Shown: positions 45,608 to 57,651 of the stretch, piece after piece
How the letters are laid out: every line of letters starts with the position of its first letter
Numbering within the stretch: position 1 is the first letter of the stretch
DNA from: Cladochytrium replicatum
Lineage: Eukaryota; Chytridiomycota; Chytridiomycetes; Cladochytriales; Cladochytriaceae
Assembly: GCA_025526935.1 (NCBI GenBank)
Contig: JAHLKD010000084.1
Span: 1-64,000 of the forward strand
Direction of reading: 5' to 3'
Length of the DNA: 64,000 nucleotides
The notes under the pieces: generated by a model
What the model was told of the DNA's origin: nothing
The model's database searches: none
What the model saw: only the letters and a program-made list of their open reading frames with translations
Position numbers and translations under genes: made by a program

Positions 45608-47143
45608 TTATGCCAGTGCTTCAAGCTGCACCCCAGCGTACTCCTCCACAAACACCATATCCCCTTCATTCTCTCCAGCCCCTCCGCAATCTCTCGAGCA
45701 AACAAATGCCAGAACTGTCCCAAACTCCATGCCTCGTGCAAATCTGCTGACAAAGTCATTCGCATCCTCCCCTGCTGCAGCGCGTTCCGCCCTCTCCACT
45801 CTCTTCGCATATGCTTCGGTGGGTAGCAAAGCAAGAAGCGCCGGCATAAGCTGGAACTCGAATATCCGTGGAGCATTGCAGAACGTGCATCTTGGTGGAC
45901 CGGTTTTTGTGAGAGATTCTGATACCGCGTCTGTTGCGAAGAACAGTGGTGTGCCATTGTAGTGGTACCTGAGTATGCAAATAAATTAGTAACGACCAGG
46001 GACGACTTTGGCAAAAAAACGTCACCTCATGCACTGTTCTGGATTCTCGGTGACGATCTTTTGGAATCGTTTGAATCCTTTATTGTAGTACTTCGGTCTG
46101 CTCTTCTCGTATTCCTCTGCTGCCCACTCTCCACCGCCATCCTCCGTTTCTGCGGATTCTGCCGCACGCTGGTAGCCTTCAAGAAGTTTCATCTCATGTG
46201 CATGCTGCTTTTTGCTGCTTCCTGCACCCTCCGATTGATCCTCCGAGAACTCCAAGTAGTACGATGGGAAAGCGGATACTTGTGACCAGCCTGTGATGTA
46301 ACTGGCTTATCAGAACATTCTGAAAGTGCTGATTAAGACTTGTCCTCACCACCATTGGCTTCATCTCGGGGAGATTGTTTTGGCACTGGTGCCGGCGGAT
46401 CGACTACATTGTTTACGATATTCGGGGTTTCCGACTCAATTTCAAGATCAGCCGCGAGTATTGGATCTTCAAAAAGAGCTGGTGTTGGGGTAGGACCTAC
46501 AGCTCGTGGTGGTTTGTCCTGCTTCTTTTTATCCCTTTCGTTCAGCAACCGCTCGATCTCATCCATCGCATCATCCATATCCTCGTCGTCCTCACCAAAC
46601 GCTCCAAATCCAGTTGCCGAGAGCGAATCAGCAACAAAGGGAACAGTCGAACTCGAAGTATGCGAAGCAGCGTTTGCTTTGGAGGCAACCGAAGCCCAAG
46701 AACCATCCTCGCTTTTCTTCGAGTTTTCGTTTTTGCCAATAAAGCTATGGGGGCTTTTAACAGCAACATTCTTCCGAACAACAATACCCCTTAAAACCCT
46801 CCAGCTGCCCGGGGATTGCATGCACTGTCGACGATTGCATGCTAGCACGTGCAAGGTCCGTTCGGGTGAATCAGGTAAGGGTGCACAGAACTGAACGATT
46901 AGGTACATATCCGAGCCGCATGCACGGCATCGAGCGAGTTCGGGCGGGGGACAACAGCCGAAAGGAAAGTCCTGAGAAACTCGTGGAAGGGACCATAAGA
47001 TAACGCACGGTGTCACGGTGATAGTTTCTCCATGTTCCTGAGCTTACTGGCAGTCCTCCAATCTTGTCAAAGCAATCGCTGCCGGCATCGTCTGTCTTTG
47101 CGATCCGATCACCCGCCCACCCGAGCTGGAGAGCAGCAGCCAT
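45608..47143 (-). CDS. Programmed cell death protein 2 (PDCD2) family protein
   Basis: Conserved eukaryotic factor acting as a dedicated chaperone in 40S ribosome assembly (Tsr4/PDCD2 group). Four exons: 47048-47143, 46350-46971, 46026-46290 and 45608-45968, introns 57-76 bases, 447 residues. N-terminal LGWAGD..SDCFDKIGGLP is the family signature, followed by paired Cys motifs (CRACGSD, CNRRQCM). An acidic Ser-rich linker separates this from the C-terminal PDCD2_C domain: KYYNKGFKRFQKIV, PEQCMRYHYNGTPLFF, CTFCNAPRIFEFQLMPALL and a final CSRDCG. The first intron places GGLP directly before DFPFG; the exact acceptor there is the least certain junction. Confidence 0.92.
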
Positions 47144-47364
47144 GGAACAGAAATGGCGCAGTGTACGGTGTGGTTTGGTGCACTGCACAGCACACACGTG
47201 TGTATTGATGCTTAACAAAGGAAGACATATCTGTGTGCAGCTATACAGAAATAGATAGATAGGTCTTAATCTTCACAATGCGGGTTTCTAGAGGCCTAGT
47301 TAGACATTGGGGGATTGCCGTCGGGCTGGATTGTGGTGATGATTGCCCCTTCACTTTTTAATGC
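47144..47364. promoter_or_regulatory. Divergent promoter between PDCD2 and the pseudokinase gene
   Basis: 220 bases between two divergent start codons, so both promoters must overlap here. No specific element can be named. Confidence 0.4.
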
Positions 47365-50300
47365 ATGCATGATGTGCGTACAATAATAAATACCTGCTTC
47401 CCAACCCTTCGTGCCCGCCAGCCTTCATTGCTTGCATATTGCCGGACGATGCTGCGGGGAGATCAACTGGTCGTGACAACTCAGCGTGGAGAAGTCGGCA
47501 AGGCAGGAAAGATTGCAAAGGGCGCTCTGGACTTGCTCGCTTCGATTGACACCAGGGGTGTTGAGGAAAGCATCAAGTCCTTCCAGCGCCAGATCATGGC
47601 GTCCGCGATCGATACCGGAGTCCAGGCCGCCCACATTGTGGACTACGTTCCGATCGTCAACCTGGTGGCCGGCCTGGTCAAGGTGGTCGCTACCCAGGCT
47701 CTTTTGACGCTGTTCAACAAAGCTCGTTGCGAACTGCTCGCCAAGCGCCTCACCAGACTGCTGCTCTTCTTCCCCAATCATCTGGAAAGCAAGGATCGTA
47801 GGGGGCCCGGGATCGTTCAGTCGCTTTTTGACATGAAGCAGGCGTGCGAGGATGCGGTGGAACTCGTGACCAGCTTCAAGAAGGGAGGCAAGTACAGCAA
47901 CATTCTCAGTCGGGCGTTCAACGCACAGCTGATCGGAGCCGTGTTTGACGACTTGGAGGCGAGGATCGAACAGATCATCGCCGACATCTCGTTCGGCGCT
48001 TCGTTGAGGACGATGATGCAAGGTGTCGACGATCCGGGAATCGCAAAGGGAAAGGATGAAAAGGTTTGGCATCCGGATTTCGACACCGCTTGCCTCTTTT
48101 TGGAAAGCTAAAGCTTGCCTTTTCTTTTTATTTTTCTTGGAAGCACATTCAACTTGCGATCAAACGACTCAGATCAAAGTTGGAGCAGAAGCTTGCGGCT
48201 GTGGGGGAAACCGTTCGCGCGAGTTTCGAAGTCGGAAACGACCAGCTAAAGGTTGAAATCACTCGATCGGCAGAACACCACGAACAGACGGTTGCAAAGC
48301 TGGGCCGATCCGTCGAAACATGGATCGATCAATACGCCGAGACCATTATTGAACAGGTGAACCTGTCCGAGTTGCGGACGAAGGGCTTCATGATGATTGC
48401 CGTGCAAGAGCTCAAGGACGAAATCGGTAAAAAAATTGACACGGGCCTGCAGGATCTGCACAGGAATGTCGAAGCTACACTCAACTTGCAATTGAGAATC
48501 CCTCACAGCACAATGAAGCACATAAAGCTGCTCAGCAGTCGCCCCTTAAACCGCGTGTACCTGTTCGAGCTCACCACGGATTCGGAAAGTACCAAAGTGG
48601 TGGTCAAAACGGTCGCCGACGAGAACTTCAAGCGCCTGGGAAGGGAGCTTTCTGTTCTGGCTGCGGCGTTCGGGAAGTTGGGCTCGAGCCGTTTCCTTCC
48701 GGAGGTGATAGGAAGATTGCAGTGGAAGTTCGATGGCGATCCGGAGCCGATGGATTGCATCGTCACGGAATATTTGAGGGGCCCGGAGCTGGATGCGTTC
48801 CTGAGTGGACCCACTCGCCTGTCTCTGCCGGCGAAGCTCGGGTTGATCTACCAGATCGCTTCCGCGGTGGAGTTTCTTCATTCGGATCTGCGGTTCGCCC
48901 ACGGAAGCCTATCCACTTCTCAGATCATGTTGTCCTTTGATCCCTACTCGATGGATTCGGACGACCTGAGCAAACGATTGCTGAATAGAGCGGCCGTTAA
49001 GCTCATCGGTAGGTGGAAATTCGTTAAACCGAATGACCTGGCGTGCGTACGTGTGGTCTCAAAAGCCGCCCCGTTTCTCCAGATTTCGACCAGGCGGTAT
49101 CACTCCCTCCGAAAGCTGGGGGCGACTGTCGAAACCCACATGTGTTGAAGGACTTGCAAGCGCTGGCGTGGATCGTTTGGCAGATCCTCTATCGCTCGCT
49201 TCCAGGCGAGATCAGCTATATCAACGCGAACGGCTGGGCCATCGAGATCCTCCCGGAGGAAGAGCCTCTTCCGGATCCCTACCCGTACCGACTTCCGCCG
49301 AGCCTTCGGGAGATCCTTCAGAGCTTGCTCAAAGCCAGGGACGCCACGACGCTGCCGTCCGACCTGACCGCCGGCAGGATAGCGAGGGCCGCGGATCCTC
49401 ACATCCAACAAAGCATCGGATACGTCGATTCGCCCCTTGTCTCTGCCCTCCCCGTGTTCTTTGCGGGCGATAGTGCTCCAGCTCAATTGACCCAGTACGC
49501 CGGCAGGAGTGGATCGAGTGGGCCGGGAAGTTCATTGTGGTCCACCGACACGTCGGCTTCCCGTCGCGGAGAGCATCTGTTGGCTTCCTCCCTGTGCGAC
49601 GAGTTTGAAAACAGATCCAAGGAATGGCAGAAGCTGTACCTTCATCGCAGCAACTACCTGGCTCTTCGCTGCTCTGGTAAGCATCAGCCCTAACCCGACC
49701 CCATTTCTGACCCACCTGTCCCGGCTTGCCTCTTTGTCTTTTGCAGTGGACATTGAGGAGAACCCCGAGACTCTCAAGAAACTGGTGGCGGCCTACAGGG
49801 GCGAGCAGGGATGCCGAGAGCCCGACGCGCATTTTGTGTGCGTCCTGCAGACCCTGTTGCGCCTGCTCGCCTCAGCAGGTAACGATGCGAGCCATCCTCC
49901 TCCGGAACGAGCAGCAGCCCCGGAGACCGTTCAGCCACCCACGGTGTCGATCCCCAGCACACCGACAATACCCACACCCGCCCCTTTCCCTGCCGACGAC
50001 GAGATGGCGCTGTACCAGTACACGTTTGGGAAGGTGCTCATCCGCTCCGACGTGGCGAGCGATCGATGGGCCTGCGCGCTGCAGCTGCTGAAGCGATCCG
50101 CGAGGCTGAGACAGTGCGAGGACTTTCTGCGGTCGTACGTCGACGCGTTCGTCGATTCCTTGCGCCGTCCCAACAGGACGGGCGACGGCGACAGCAACAG
50201 GTCCTCCGACGTCGTCGTGTTTGACTTCTTGGGAGCCGTCGGGGGACGATGGGCGCTGACCAAGGCGCTGCATCTCGGGACGAGCGAGGGGCTTTGGGGG

Positions 50301-50693
50301 GCCTGGTCGGCGGTCGCCAACGCGCTGGCGGCCGCTGAGACCGAGCCGGAGATCCTCGACATGGCGAGGGAAATCGTGGGCTTCGAGCTGTTTGAAGAAC
50401 CGATGGCGGTGGCTGTCCTGAGATCCTTGAAGTGGGGCTGCGTCGACATTGGATCCGATGCGGGTGGTAAGGATGATCATGCGACAATGAACGCTGCGAC
50501 GGGACGCGCTGCGACGGCGCTCGAGAGGACGGCGAGCTCGGACAGGGCTAGCCTCTGCTATGCGATCTACTATAGGATGTACACAAGGGCGCCCCATCCA
50601 AACGTTCCGCGGGTAGCGATGGAGTGTTTGCTCGCAGCGGCAAAAGCGGGGCATGGAAAGGCGGAGCTCGAGGTGAAACGGCTGACATTGTGA
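47365..50693 (+). CDS. Large pseudokinase with helical N-terminus
   Basis: Four exons: 47365-48063, 48144-49008, 49083-49676 and 49747-50693 (introns 80, 74 and 70 bases, matching phase), about 1034 residues. The N-terminal 350 residues are helical, with a hydrophobic amphipathic segment (VPIVNLVAGLVKVVATQALLT) and a long coiled coil, reminiscent of four-helix HeLo/MLKL-type bundles, though this is inference. A kinase-like domain follows: ATP-Lys in KVVVKTV, hinge VTEYLRG, but HGSLSTSQI where HRD should be (no catalytic Asp) and LIDFD in place of DFG, the latter created only by the third exon junction. Phospho-transfer is therefore doubtful. The last 300 residues are helical with one Sel1-like unit near the end. 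ATGs at 47365 and 47449 are both possible starts. Confidence 0.75.
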
Positions 50694-51115
50694 CAAATGA
50701 TTGATTGTCCCGGTGTGATCAAATAATGTTTTCATTCAAAGCATATTTTTGTGATTTGCCTTGTTGGTTAGGTGAATTTTACATTTGACATGCGAACAGT
50801 TCAGTCAGTTGAATTACCATAGTCAGGAGTTCCCTTGTCTACAAAAAGGACAGATTGCCAGTACAATCTCTGGGAAGTCATTGCGGCCTCCAACAATAGG
50901 GCTCTCAATGCTCTCAATGCCTGATGCTCCAAGAGTTGGAGACGATGGTCACATGATTATATCCATAGTGGAGAGATTCATTCATCCCATTTATTCGACA
51001 GGATCATCCGCTCTTCCCCACAGCTCACTATGTTCGTATTCAAAGCAGCACTGTTCCCAAAATCTGTGGCATCCCACATGTCCATTCGACAGATCATCCG
51101 CCGTTCCCCCGGAGC
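50694..51115. other. Intergenic between convergent genes
   Basis: About 420 bases between the pseudokinase and the minus-strand membrane protein. Nothing beyond 3' flanks recognised. Confidence 0.5.
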
Positions 51116-52499
51116 TCACTCACTGCTGCCGACTTTGTAGCAACGGAATTTGGACTCGGACGTGCTGTCGCTGTGTATCAAGTACAGGCCAGGGATGAGA
51201 CGTGTCCCGACCTGGATATTTCCGACGCCAAATCTAGCCAGATACGACACCGTATAGCTGTCCGTGTCCGCGATCCCATCGAATCCAATGTGCATTGGAA
51301 CATCGCCGAGGGCTGCCGACAACCCAAGCTTAAAGAACTTCAGACTGTGCGTCTTCAGGTCCGGAAATTGGTCCAGATCCGACAGGAGGCGGACCAGCCG
51401 TGCCCAGGTGGACTCGGTGATCCACTGTGGCCTCTGAGAATTGGGGCGGGCCATCGGGATGATGGCGAGTCCTTCATCGATCAGGACCCTCTCGCTGAGC
51501 TGAAAGTTGGTGATCACGAAGCGACGCATGAACTCCTCGGCGGACCTCTGGGACGAATGCCTGGGTTGCTGGCTCGCACAAGACATGTCCAACAAGTGCC
51601 GAACGACGCAATCGACCCGGTCCTTCATGACCTCGATCCCCAGTGCGGCTCCAGAAGCCAGGAAGTCGCCGACCAGGCGGATGTGCCGCCACCTGGACTC
51701 GATGCAGAACCGGCTGACCTCCTCGCGGGCAACCTGGAATCGGTTGAAGAACTGCTGCACGTTGAAGTCGCTGTGGTGTCCGAGAGCGTGAGCCATCTGC
51801 AGTCGAATGTTGGCCAACTGCCTGTCCTTTTCCTCGAGCTGCCTCTGGATTCGCGCGTCGCCGGACGGTCCTGGAACAGACCTATCTGGGGAGGTCGTCG
51901 GCCGAGCATGGGGAGGCCCACTCTTCCTGGACCGGAGGAGCGCCAACCCAAGTACAGTGGCCAAGATGAAGGCAAGACCGCCAAATCCGACAGCGATGCC
52001 CCCCGGAACGCTTTTGATGTCGCAAGCTACAGTCGGAGAGATGGCGGGAGTAGTGGAGCACGGAGCGGCTGGGCAGGTTGGACAAGACGGGAGCGGAAGG
52101 CTTGTGGCGGTGGAGGTCGTGGTGTTAGGGCAGGTCGGTTGGCGCCGGAGGTTGGCAATGGTTGGTGTCTTATCGTTGAAGATAAATCGGAAGTCTAAGA
52201 TATTTTCGCGATGGTGAAGGAGAGCAATGAGAGAGAACAACACAACCGCGAACATACCACTGGACTTTTGATCTGCAAGCAGGGTGATGCACTGGGACGG
52301 CTTCGAACAGTTGAAGTCGGGGACGTTGACATACGAGCTGTTAATTGACATTTCAAGACTACAGTTGGCAGTTCCGATATTCAGCAGGTCGAATGCAAGA
52401 GCATCGGCTTTCGTGTCGAATTTGATGATCCATCGGCTATCATCATCGTTACCTTCTTGTTCGAACGAAGGACAGAAGCGGGAATTGCTACAATTGGAC
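51116..52499 (-). CDS. Membrane protein with the shared C-terminal domain (paralogue of 60546-61517)
   Basis: Exons 52258-52499 (5' limit uncertain) and 51116-52194, joined across a 63-base intron (GTATGT/TCTTAG). The frame is open past the first ATG (52351) to a likely acceptor at 52500, so at least one more 5' exon, probably with a signal peptide, is missing. An extracellular Cys-rich region (NCSNSRFC, NCSLEMS, NCSKPSQC) leads to a Thr/Pro stalk, one membrane helix (GGIAVGFGGLAFILATVLGLAL), a short coiled coil and a cytosolic domain of about 240 residues. That domain matches the soluble protein near the other end of this block in four blocks: ALGHxxxFN, FVITN, FFKLG.. with DVPMHIGFD, and LIPGL. 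I do not recognise the domain. The layout suggests a receptor. Confidence 0.75.
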
Positions 52500-52783
52500 C
52501 TGGCAGCAAAGATGGCAGATCAGCGTTGCGACAGGCAGTGGGCGAAAGTCCCCACATGAAGTCAAGTCCCGCGGGGGGTATCAGTGGGTAACAAAGAAGA
52601 GGGATCGGGAGGGACGCAGCAACCGACGGAATTGGGACTAGGAATGGGCAGACGGTGCAGTAGCACGGCATGACAGCTGCAGGGCAGGGGATTGCAGTTG
52701 AGTGCATCAGGGCACGGGCCACGCATGATCACATTGAATCACATCACAGGCTGGCCATGGCACCGCCAGGCAAGCAAGCATGG

Positions 52784-52834
52784 CACTGGTATTGGTATTG
52801 GTGCTGGTACTTGTACTGGTGTTGGATCTGACGA
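52784..52834. repeat. Imperfect GGTATT/GGTGCT hexamer repeat
   Basis: A run of six-base units (ggtatt, ggtatt, ggtgct, ggtact and variants) lies between the divergent membrane-protein and Hsp70-like genes. It could be a simple repeat within their promoters. Confidence 0.7.
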
Positions 52835-52892
52835 GTGTAGGTACTGTGGTGATACCAGGTGTCTGTGATCGGCCGCGATCCGCAGCATCATC

Positions 52893-52931
52893 AATAATAA
52901 CAACAATAATAATAATAATAATAATAATAAT
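52893..52931. repeat. AAT trinucleotide microsatellite
   Basis: About twelve near-perfect AAT units, interrupted twice by C near the left end, in the promoter region of the Hsp70-like gene. Confidence 0.9.
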
Positions 52932-53044
52932 GTATGTGTGTCTACGATGGTGGCTCGCCACCCCGTTTAATGAATCCATAATAAGTTTATTTACGTGTGA
53001 TCGTATCCTCGTATGTTAACCCTCTTCCCTCGTCACCTACCAAA

Positions 53045-55253
53045 ATGAAGATATCCAATCCAATCCCTTCCATCATCGATCGCATCAAGTGGCCCCACTC
53101 ATTCGAGATTGGTACCCGCTCAGTGAGACCGAGGTCAGGAAACGACCATCGTTCCGATATTGAACCGCCTTCACTCCCGCCCGCGGAGCCTGCTGATCCG
53201 ACTTCGACGACCTTCGTGACCAACGAGGAGATCTTCGAAAAGTACCTCCACCCCGCGAGGTACCACAAGTACATCTGCGCAATCGACTTTGGAACCTCCG
53301 GTGTTGGGTACCATTGCTGAATTGCATCGGCTTGCTCATAGCGTTAAACAAACAACGTTCCAGGTTTGCCTACGGTGCTTCAAGGCGAGAGGGGAACCTG
53401 GATCCCAAGCACGACGTCCACGCCCGCAACGACTTGACCAAAGGTGGGAAATCGCCCACCGCCATCCTCTTCGACGCGCACGACGAAGCCTTCAAGGCTT
53501 TTGGCAAGGACGCCCTCACAACCTATTCAGAGTTTCCCGAGGAGGAGCTCGACGCGGTTCTCCTGTTCAAGGACTTTAAAATGGAGCTTTTCAATGGCCC
53601 GGTTGGCCCCGAAAAGCGACTTTGGGATACCAGGAAGCGAAAGCAGATGCTTGCTTACAGGGTCATTGGCGAGATCTTGAAGCAGGTCAAAACAGGTGCC
53701 GTCCCCTTGTTGCTGTGATGATTTTTGCGATGGAAAGAGGCCGTTGGCACTGACCGGTTCGCACTTCTCCTCCATCTCACGTAGCCTTTCTGAGGGCCGT
53801 TCGCATGACCGAAACAGTGTTGGACGGTGACGTGCTTTGGGTCGTGACGATCCCCGCGATCTGGGGAGAGTCTGCCAAGCAGCTCATGAAAAGAGCGTGC
53901 ATGGATGCTAAGCTCGGAAAGGACGACTCGATCATGCTGGCCCTGGAACCGGAGGCTGCAAGCATCTTCTGCCTCCGCTCCACCACGACAAATGCTTCTT
54001 CTGGAACCTACATGGTAGTGGACTGCGGTGGCGGGACCGTCGACATTACGGTGCATCAACCCGATAATATGAGCTTGAAAGATGGTTTGGCCTTTCGCGG
54101 TTAATTTTTTTCTACTGATGCATTCCCTTTTTGCAGTGCAACCGGCCAGTGGCGGGGACTGGGGCTCAACAGCGATCAACAGAGCCTTTGAGCAATTGCT
54201 CTGTTTGCTGTTTGGTAATACGAAAGTCGAGGAAGTTCGCCTACACAAGGCTTACGATTACATGCTCATGTTGAACATTTTCGAGGAGAAGAAACGTGCA
54301 TTCAATGGTGAAAACGACAGCTCGATCAATCTCGGATACACGGGATTCACATCCAATCTCGGTGAGTATGCGAGCCTCCTTTGTCTTGCTGCAGGCTCTT
54401 AAAGAAAGGTATCCTTCAACGTTTCAATGTAGATGCGGTCGTTCATGCGTACAACAAAGAACACCAACACCATCTTGATAACGTTGGCAACAGGCTGCTT
54501 GTGGTGAAGAGAGACGCCATGAGGGCGCTCTTCAAGCCGGTGATCACAAAGATTGTGAAACACGTCAAGGAGGTCATTGAGAAAGTTCCGAGCCTCAAGA
54601 CGGTCTTGCTTGTGGGCGGATTTGCTGATTCGGACGTGCTTCGTGCGACGATGACGGCGGCCTGCGCTTCCATCGGTGTAGAGGTCCGAAGCCCCGAAGA
54701 CGCAAGTTTATGTGTGCTCAAAGGCGCCGTTCTCTATGGCAACAACCCATCCCTCATCAAGGAACGAATCGCCCGACTCTCGTACGGAACTTCGTTGATG
54801 ACGCGGGATGTCAAAGAGCACGATCCAACAAGAGTGACATTGGTTAACGGGCATCCCATGGTGCATGCGATGCAGTGGTTTGTCAGGATCGGGGAGAGCA
54901 TTCCATTTGGTCGCCCTGTGTCGCGGCCACTTTATCCGACTAAACCCGATCAGCGGGTCATATGCAGCGAAATCTTCGAGGGACGGGAACCCGACATTCG
55001 TTACCCCGATGACCAGGGTGTGTCTCTTTTGGGAACGATCAATTCTCCAGAGTGCAACCCCGAAAAGCTGAGAAGAAGCGGGTACGTTTCTGTGCACAGT
55101 TTATCGGGCTGATGTGGGTGTGCTCACCACAAGCTGGTCTGTTCATGTAGGATCAAGCTGCACATGCTGTTCACGGGTGGACAGATTGTAGTGATCTCTG
55201 AGAATCCCGACGGTGGGAACGAGGTGGTCAAGATCACGATTTCGGAGAGCTGA
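53045..55253 (+). CDS. HSPA12-like Hsp70 family ATPase
   Basis: Six exons: 53045-53307, 53364-53695, 53785-54084, 54137-54361, 54433-55081 and 55151-55253, introns 52-89 bases, 623 residues. The actin/Hsp70 ATPase fold is shown by phosphate-1 loop CAIDFGTSG, phosphate-2 loop VVDCGGGTVDIT and adenosine-binding LLVGGFADSDVL. The spacing and the short C-terminal part, without a canonical substrate-binding domain and EEVD tail, place it with HSPA12A/B-like proteins, which are expanded in some fungi. The phase-2 donor at 53308 is needed to give FGTSGVGFAYGAS; nearer GT donors break the frame. It stands in a block with kinases and membrane proteins, suggesting signalling rather than general folding. 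Confidence 0.88.
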
Positions 55254-55640
55254 ATTGAAAAAAGGACTTTTGTCGGGACATTGACGAAAATACAACCTGG
55301 CCCATGTGGTGGCACATAATGCATCCATCAAATTCCTGACTTGGAAGTTGGCTGACTCTTGTACTCGGGATACCTGTCTGTTCCACCCAAATTGATTGTG
55401 ATCCACCCACTCCCCGGCTGTCCATCCGTCCATCATCAGCCATATATTAATGTGATCCATCTACCATCGGTATGCACCATGTATCCGTCATGTCATGGGC
55501 GTGCGTGCTGTGATGTCTGTGCGCTGTTGCTTGGCCCTGATCCACCGATCGGTGAGTTGGTGGCTGCAGTGATTGCTGCAGTCCACTAATACAAATGCGA
55601 TCCTGATTCCCGCCCGCCCCGCCCCGCTCCGTCCACAACA
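55254..55640. other. Intergenic downstream of the Hsp70-like gene
   Basis: About 390 bases with no gene seen; contains the promoter of the small membrane protein. Confidence 0.45.
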
Positions 55641-56354
55641 ATGATGGGCGTCGAGCTACCAGAGGTCCGGCCAAAGCAACCAGACCAGACCGATCGTCCC
55701 ATCAGCCTGCTGACGCCAAAGACCCCTCCCCACAACACCAACATCGGAACCGACCGGCTCCCTACCTCCCCGAATATCTTCACCGATGGTGCTTCGGGCC
55801 TGATCCAGCCTTTGAAACCTGAGGGTGGCGACCCATTCAAACCCCCCGCGACAGGCCCACCCTCTGCCGCCGATGACAACGCCAGTTCTGACACCACGAG
55901 CGTTTCGAATCATTACCCAAAGGTACCTCTTCCTCCTACCGTGCGCGCGTGATCACACACACCCCCACACACTCCCACGTACCCATCATCGCATAGCTCA
56001 AACCTCCCTAACCAGCCAGATCAACCTCCGAAGAAAGAAGTGCCTCCACATACCAAACCCCGTTCGAGATCCGACGCACTGCTCGTGGCGACAGGAGCGG
56101 TGTGCGCTCTGATCCTTTTCGTGTTTTCCTTCTTCGGTCTCTTCTGGGTGTCGAGCAGGCGACGTTACCTTTTGGGTCTGACCATTGGGTTCACCGTCGG
56201 TGCAGTGATCTTTTTCGCGCTCATGTCCTTGGATTATGGGTGGGCCGTCCTGGGCGGCTCCCTTGGGGGAACCGAATTGCTGTCGGCGGGGGTGTGCGGG
56301 GCGATATTGTACAAGACCAAACTGGGAGAAGGTCAGAGATACCTGTCGGCTTGA
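55641..56354 (+). CDS. Small multi-pass membrane protein
   Basis: Two exons, 55641-55922 and 56016-56354, joined across a 93-base intron (GTACCT/AACCAG, phase 0), 206 residues. The first 100 residues are Pro/Thr/Asp-rich and disordered. Three hydrophobic segments follow: LLVATGAVCALILFVFSFFG, LLGLTIGFTVGAVIFFALMS and a Gly/Ala-rich one near the end (WAVLGGSLGGTELLSAGV). The loop after the first is basic (SSRRR). No family recognised. It sits between the Hsp70-like and kinase-Sel1 genes. Confidence 0.7.
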
Positions 56355-56756
56355 AAGCATGCTTTGGACCGTGTTTTTTATTTTTAATAATGTTGCCCGT
56401 CATGTGTTAATACAAACCGTCGGAAAAAAATAGCGAGGAAACCATGGACCCTGCGTGACGATATGGACATCGACTTCTTTGTTGTGAGGGGCCCATCTGA
56501 TTGCTGCACTGTCTTTTGAACTACGCCCACATCTCTGAAAGAAAAGGAGCTGCTGTGTCATATCATGCCACAGTGAGGCAGTGAGTTCATGGTTCTACTA
56601 ACAGCGTGGATACAACAGACACACAAACGATGAAAGTCATATCCAACATCTCAAACGAAATAGTTAGCCTGGAACAAATCCCCCTTCCACACAATCCGAC
56701 AGCTGCAAGGTTGCCTGCCACCGAAAGAAACCAAAAGGTATAATCCTGCAACCTCC
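56355..56756. other. Intergenic, no gene seen
   Basis: 3' flank of the small membrane-protein gene. No repeat or coding frame supported. Confidence 0.5.
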
Positions 56757-57221
56757 TTAAATGCTAATCAGAAAAAACAACAACGGACAGAAGAAACTGA
56801 AGACATGCAAGTCCATAAACACATAAAGAAAATCCTGAAATCCAAGATGCCCAGAATCCAACCCAGCGTCTCCGAAAACAGAACTACCACAAACTGCCGT
56901 CCTATGTCTGGAAAGTAGAACCCAACGCTGTTGTCGCTCAGAGGGCGCTTGCGATAGAGCAAACCAGTGAAACGCTGATAGATAGCCTGTCTTCGCCAAA
57001 GATGGGTAGAACATCCTTGCCATCATTGCTGCCCTGTTGCCGTAAACCATCATTGTCAGGGAAGAGCCGTCGGAGCATTTGTATCCGGGAAATTTTGGAA
57101 ATGTTGGCAACAGTTCTGAAATCCTGCCGCTTCTCCACTGAATCTTGACAATAGCCATATTGTCATAGAACTGGTGATTGAAACTCGTTAAATCTTTGAA
57201 TGTCTTCATGTGCTGGCTCAT
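56757..57221 (-). other. Possible gene remnant with hydrophobic segments
   Basis: A 154-residue frame overlaps a second frame, one base offset, that carries a hydrophobic stretch (FVVVLFSETLGWILGILDF). Protein-like character switches between the two frames near 56950, which suggests either a missed intron or a frameshifted relic of a membrane protein. No family recognised. Confidence 0.25.
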
Positions 57222-57651
57222 GCTGCTAAATGTGTGGATGGCGACAGTTTTGGATCTAAGTAGAACGAAAGTTTATAAAGAAACTAAAATAGTAAAACAG
57301 AAATAGAAAGAAGCATAACGAAAGGTCCTCAAATCTGATAACAAGAACGTTAGAACGGTAAGCGGCAAAGCGGTAAAGAGAAATGGAAAAGAAGATAAAA
57401 ATAAGCAAAGCAGTTAATAACTTAAAATAAAGCTTTAGAAACAAATCCAGAAATACGGAAAGATACAACACCGCGAAGAGCTCGCCCGCCTCAAGATTGA
57501 GATCACTGACTCGGCCCAACCGCCCTGCTTTAACCACAGCAACCTTTTTCGCTCGTCGATTGGGCGACTTTGGAAACCTATGGAGATAGGTTTGCAAATA
57601 CGGTACAAAAAATTGCACATCTCACGACCAAAATCCTCTGCCTGTCCCCCC

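Noticed and set aside
49872-50735. 287-residue minus-strand frame
   Set aside because: Antisense to the last pseudokinase exon; Arg/Pro-rich shadow.
51173-52198. 341-residue plus-strand frame
   Set aside because: Antisense shadow of the membrane protein, whose frame is confirmed by its paralogue.
52893-52931. CRISPR-like or regulatory array at the AAT repeat
   Set aside because: It is a simple trinucleotide microsatellite with no spacers.
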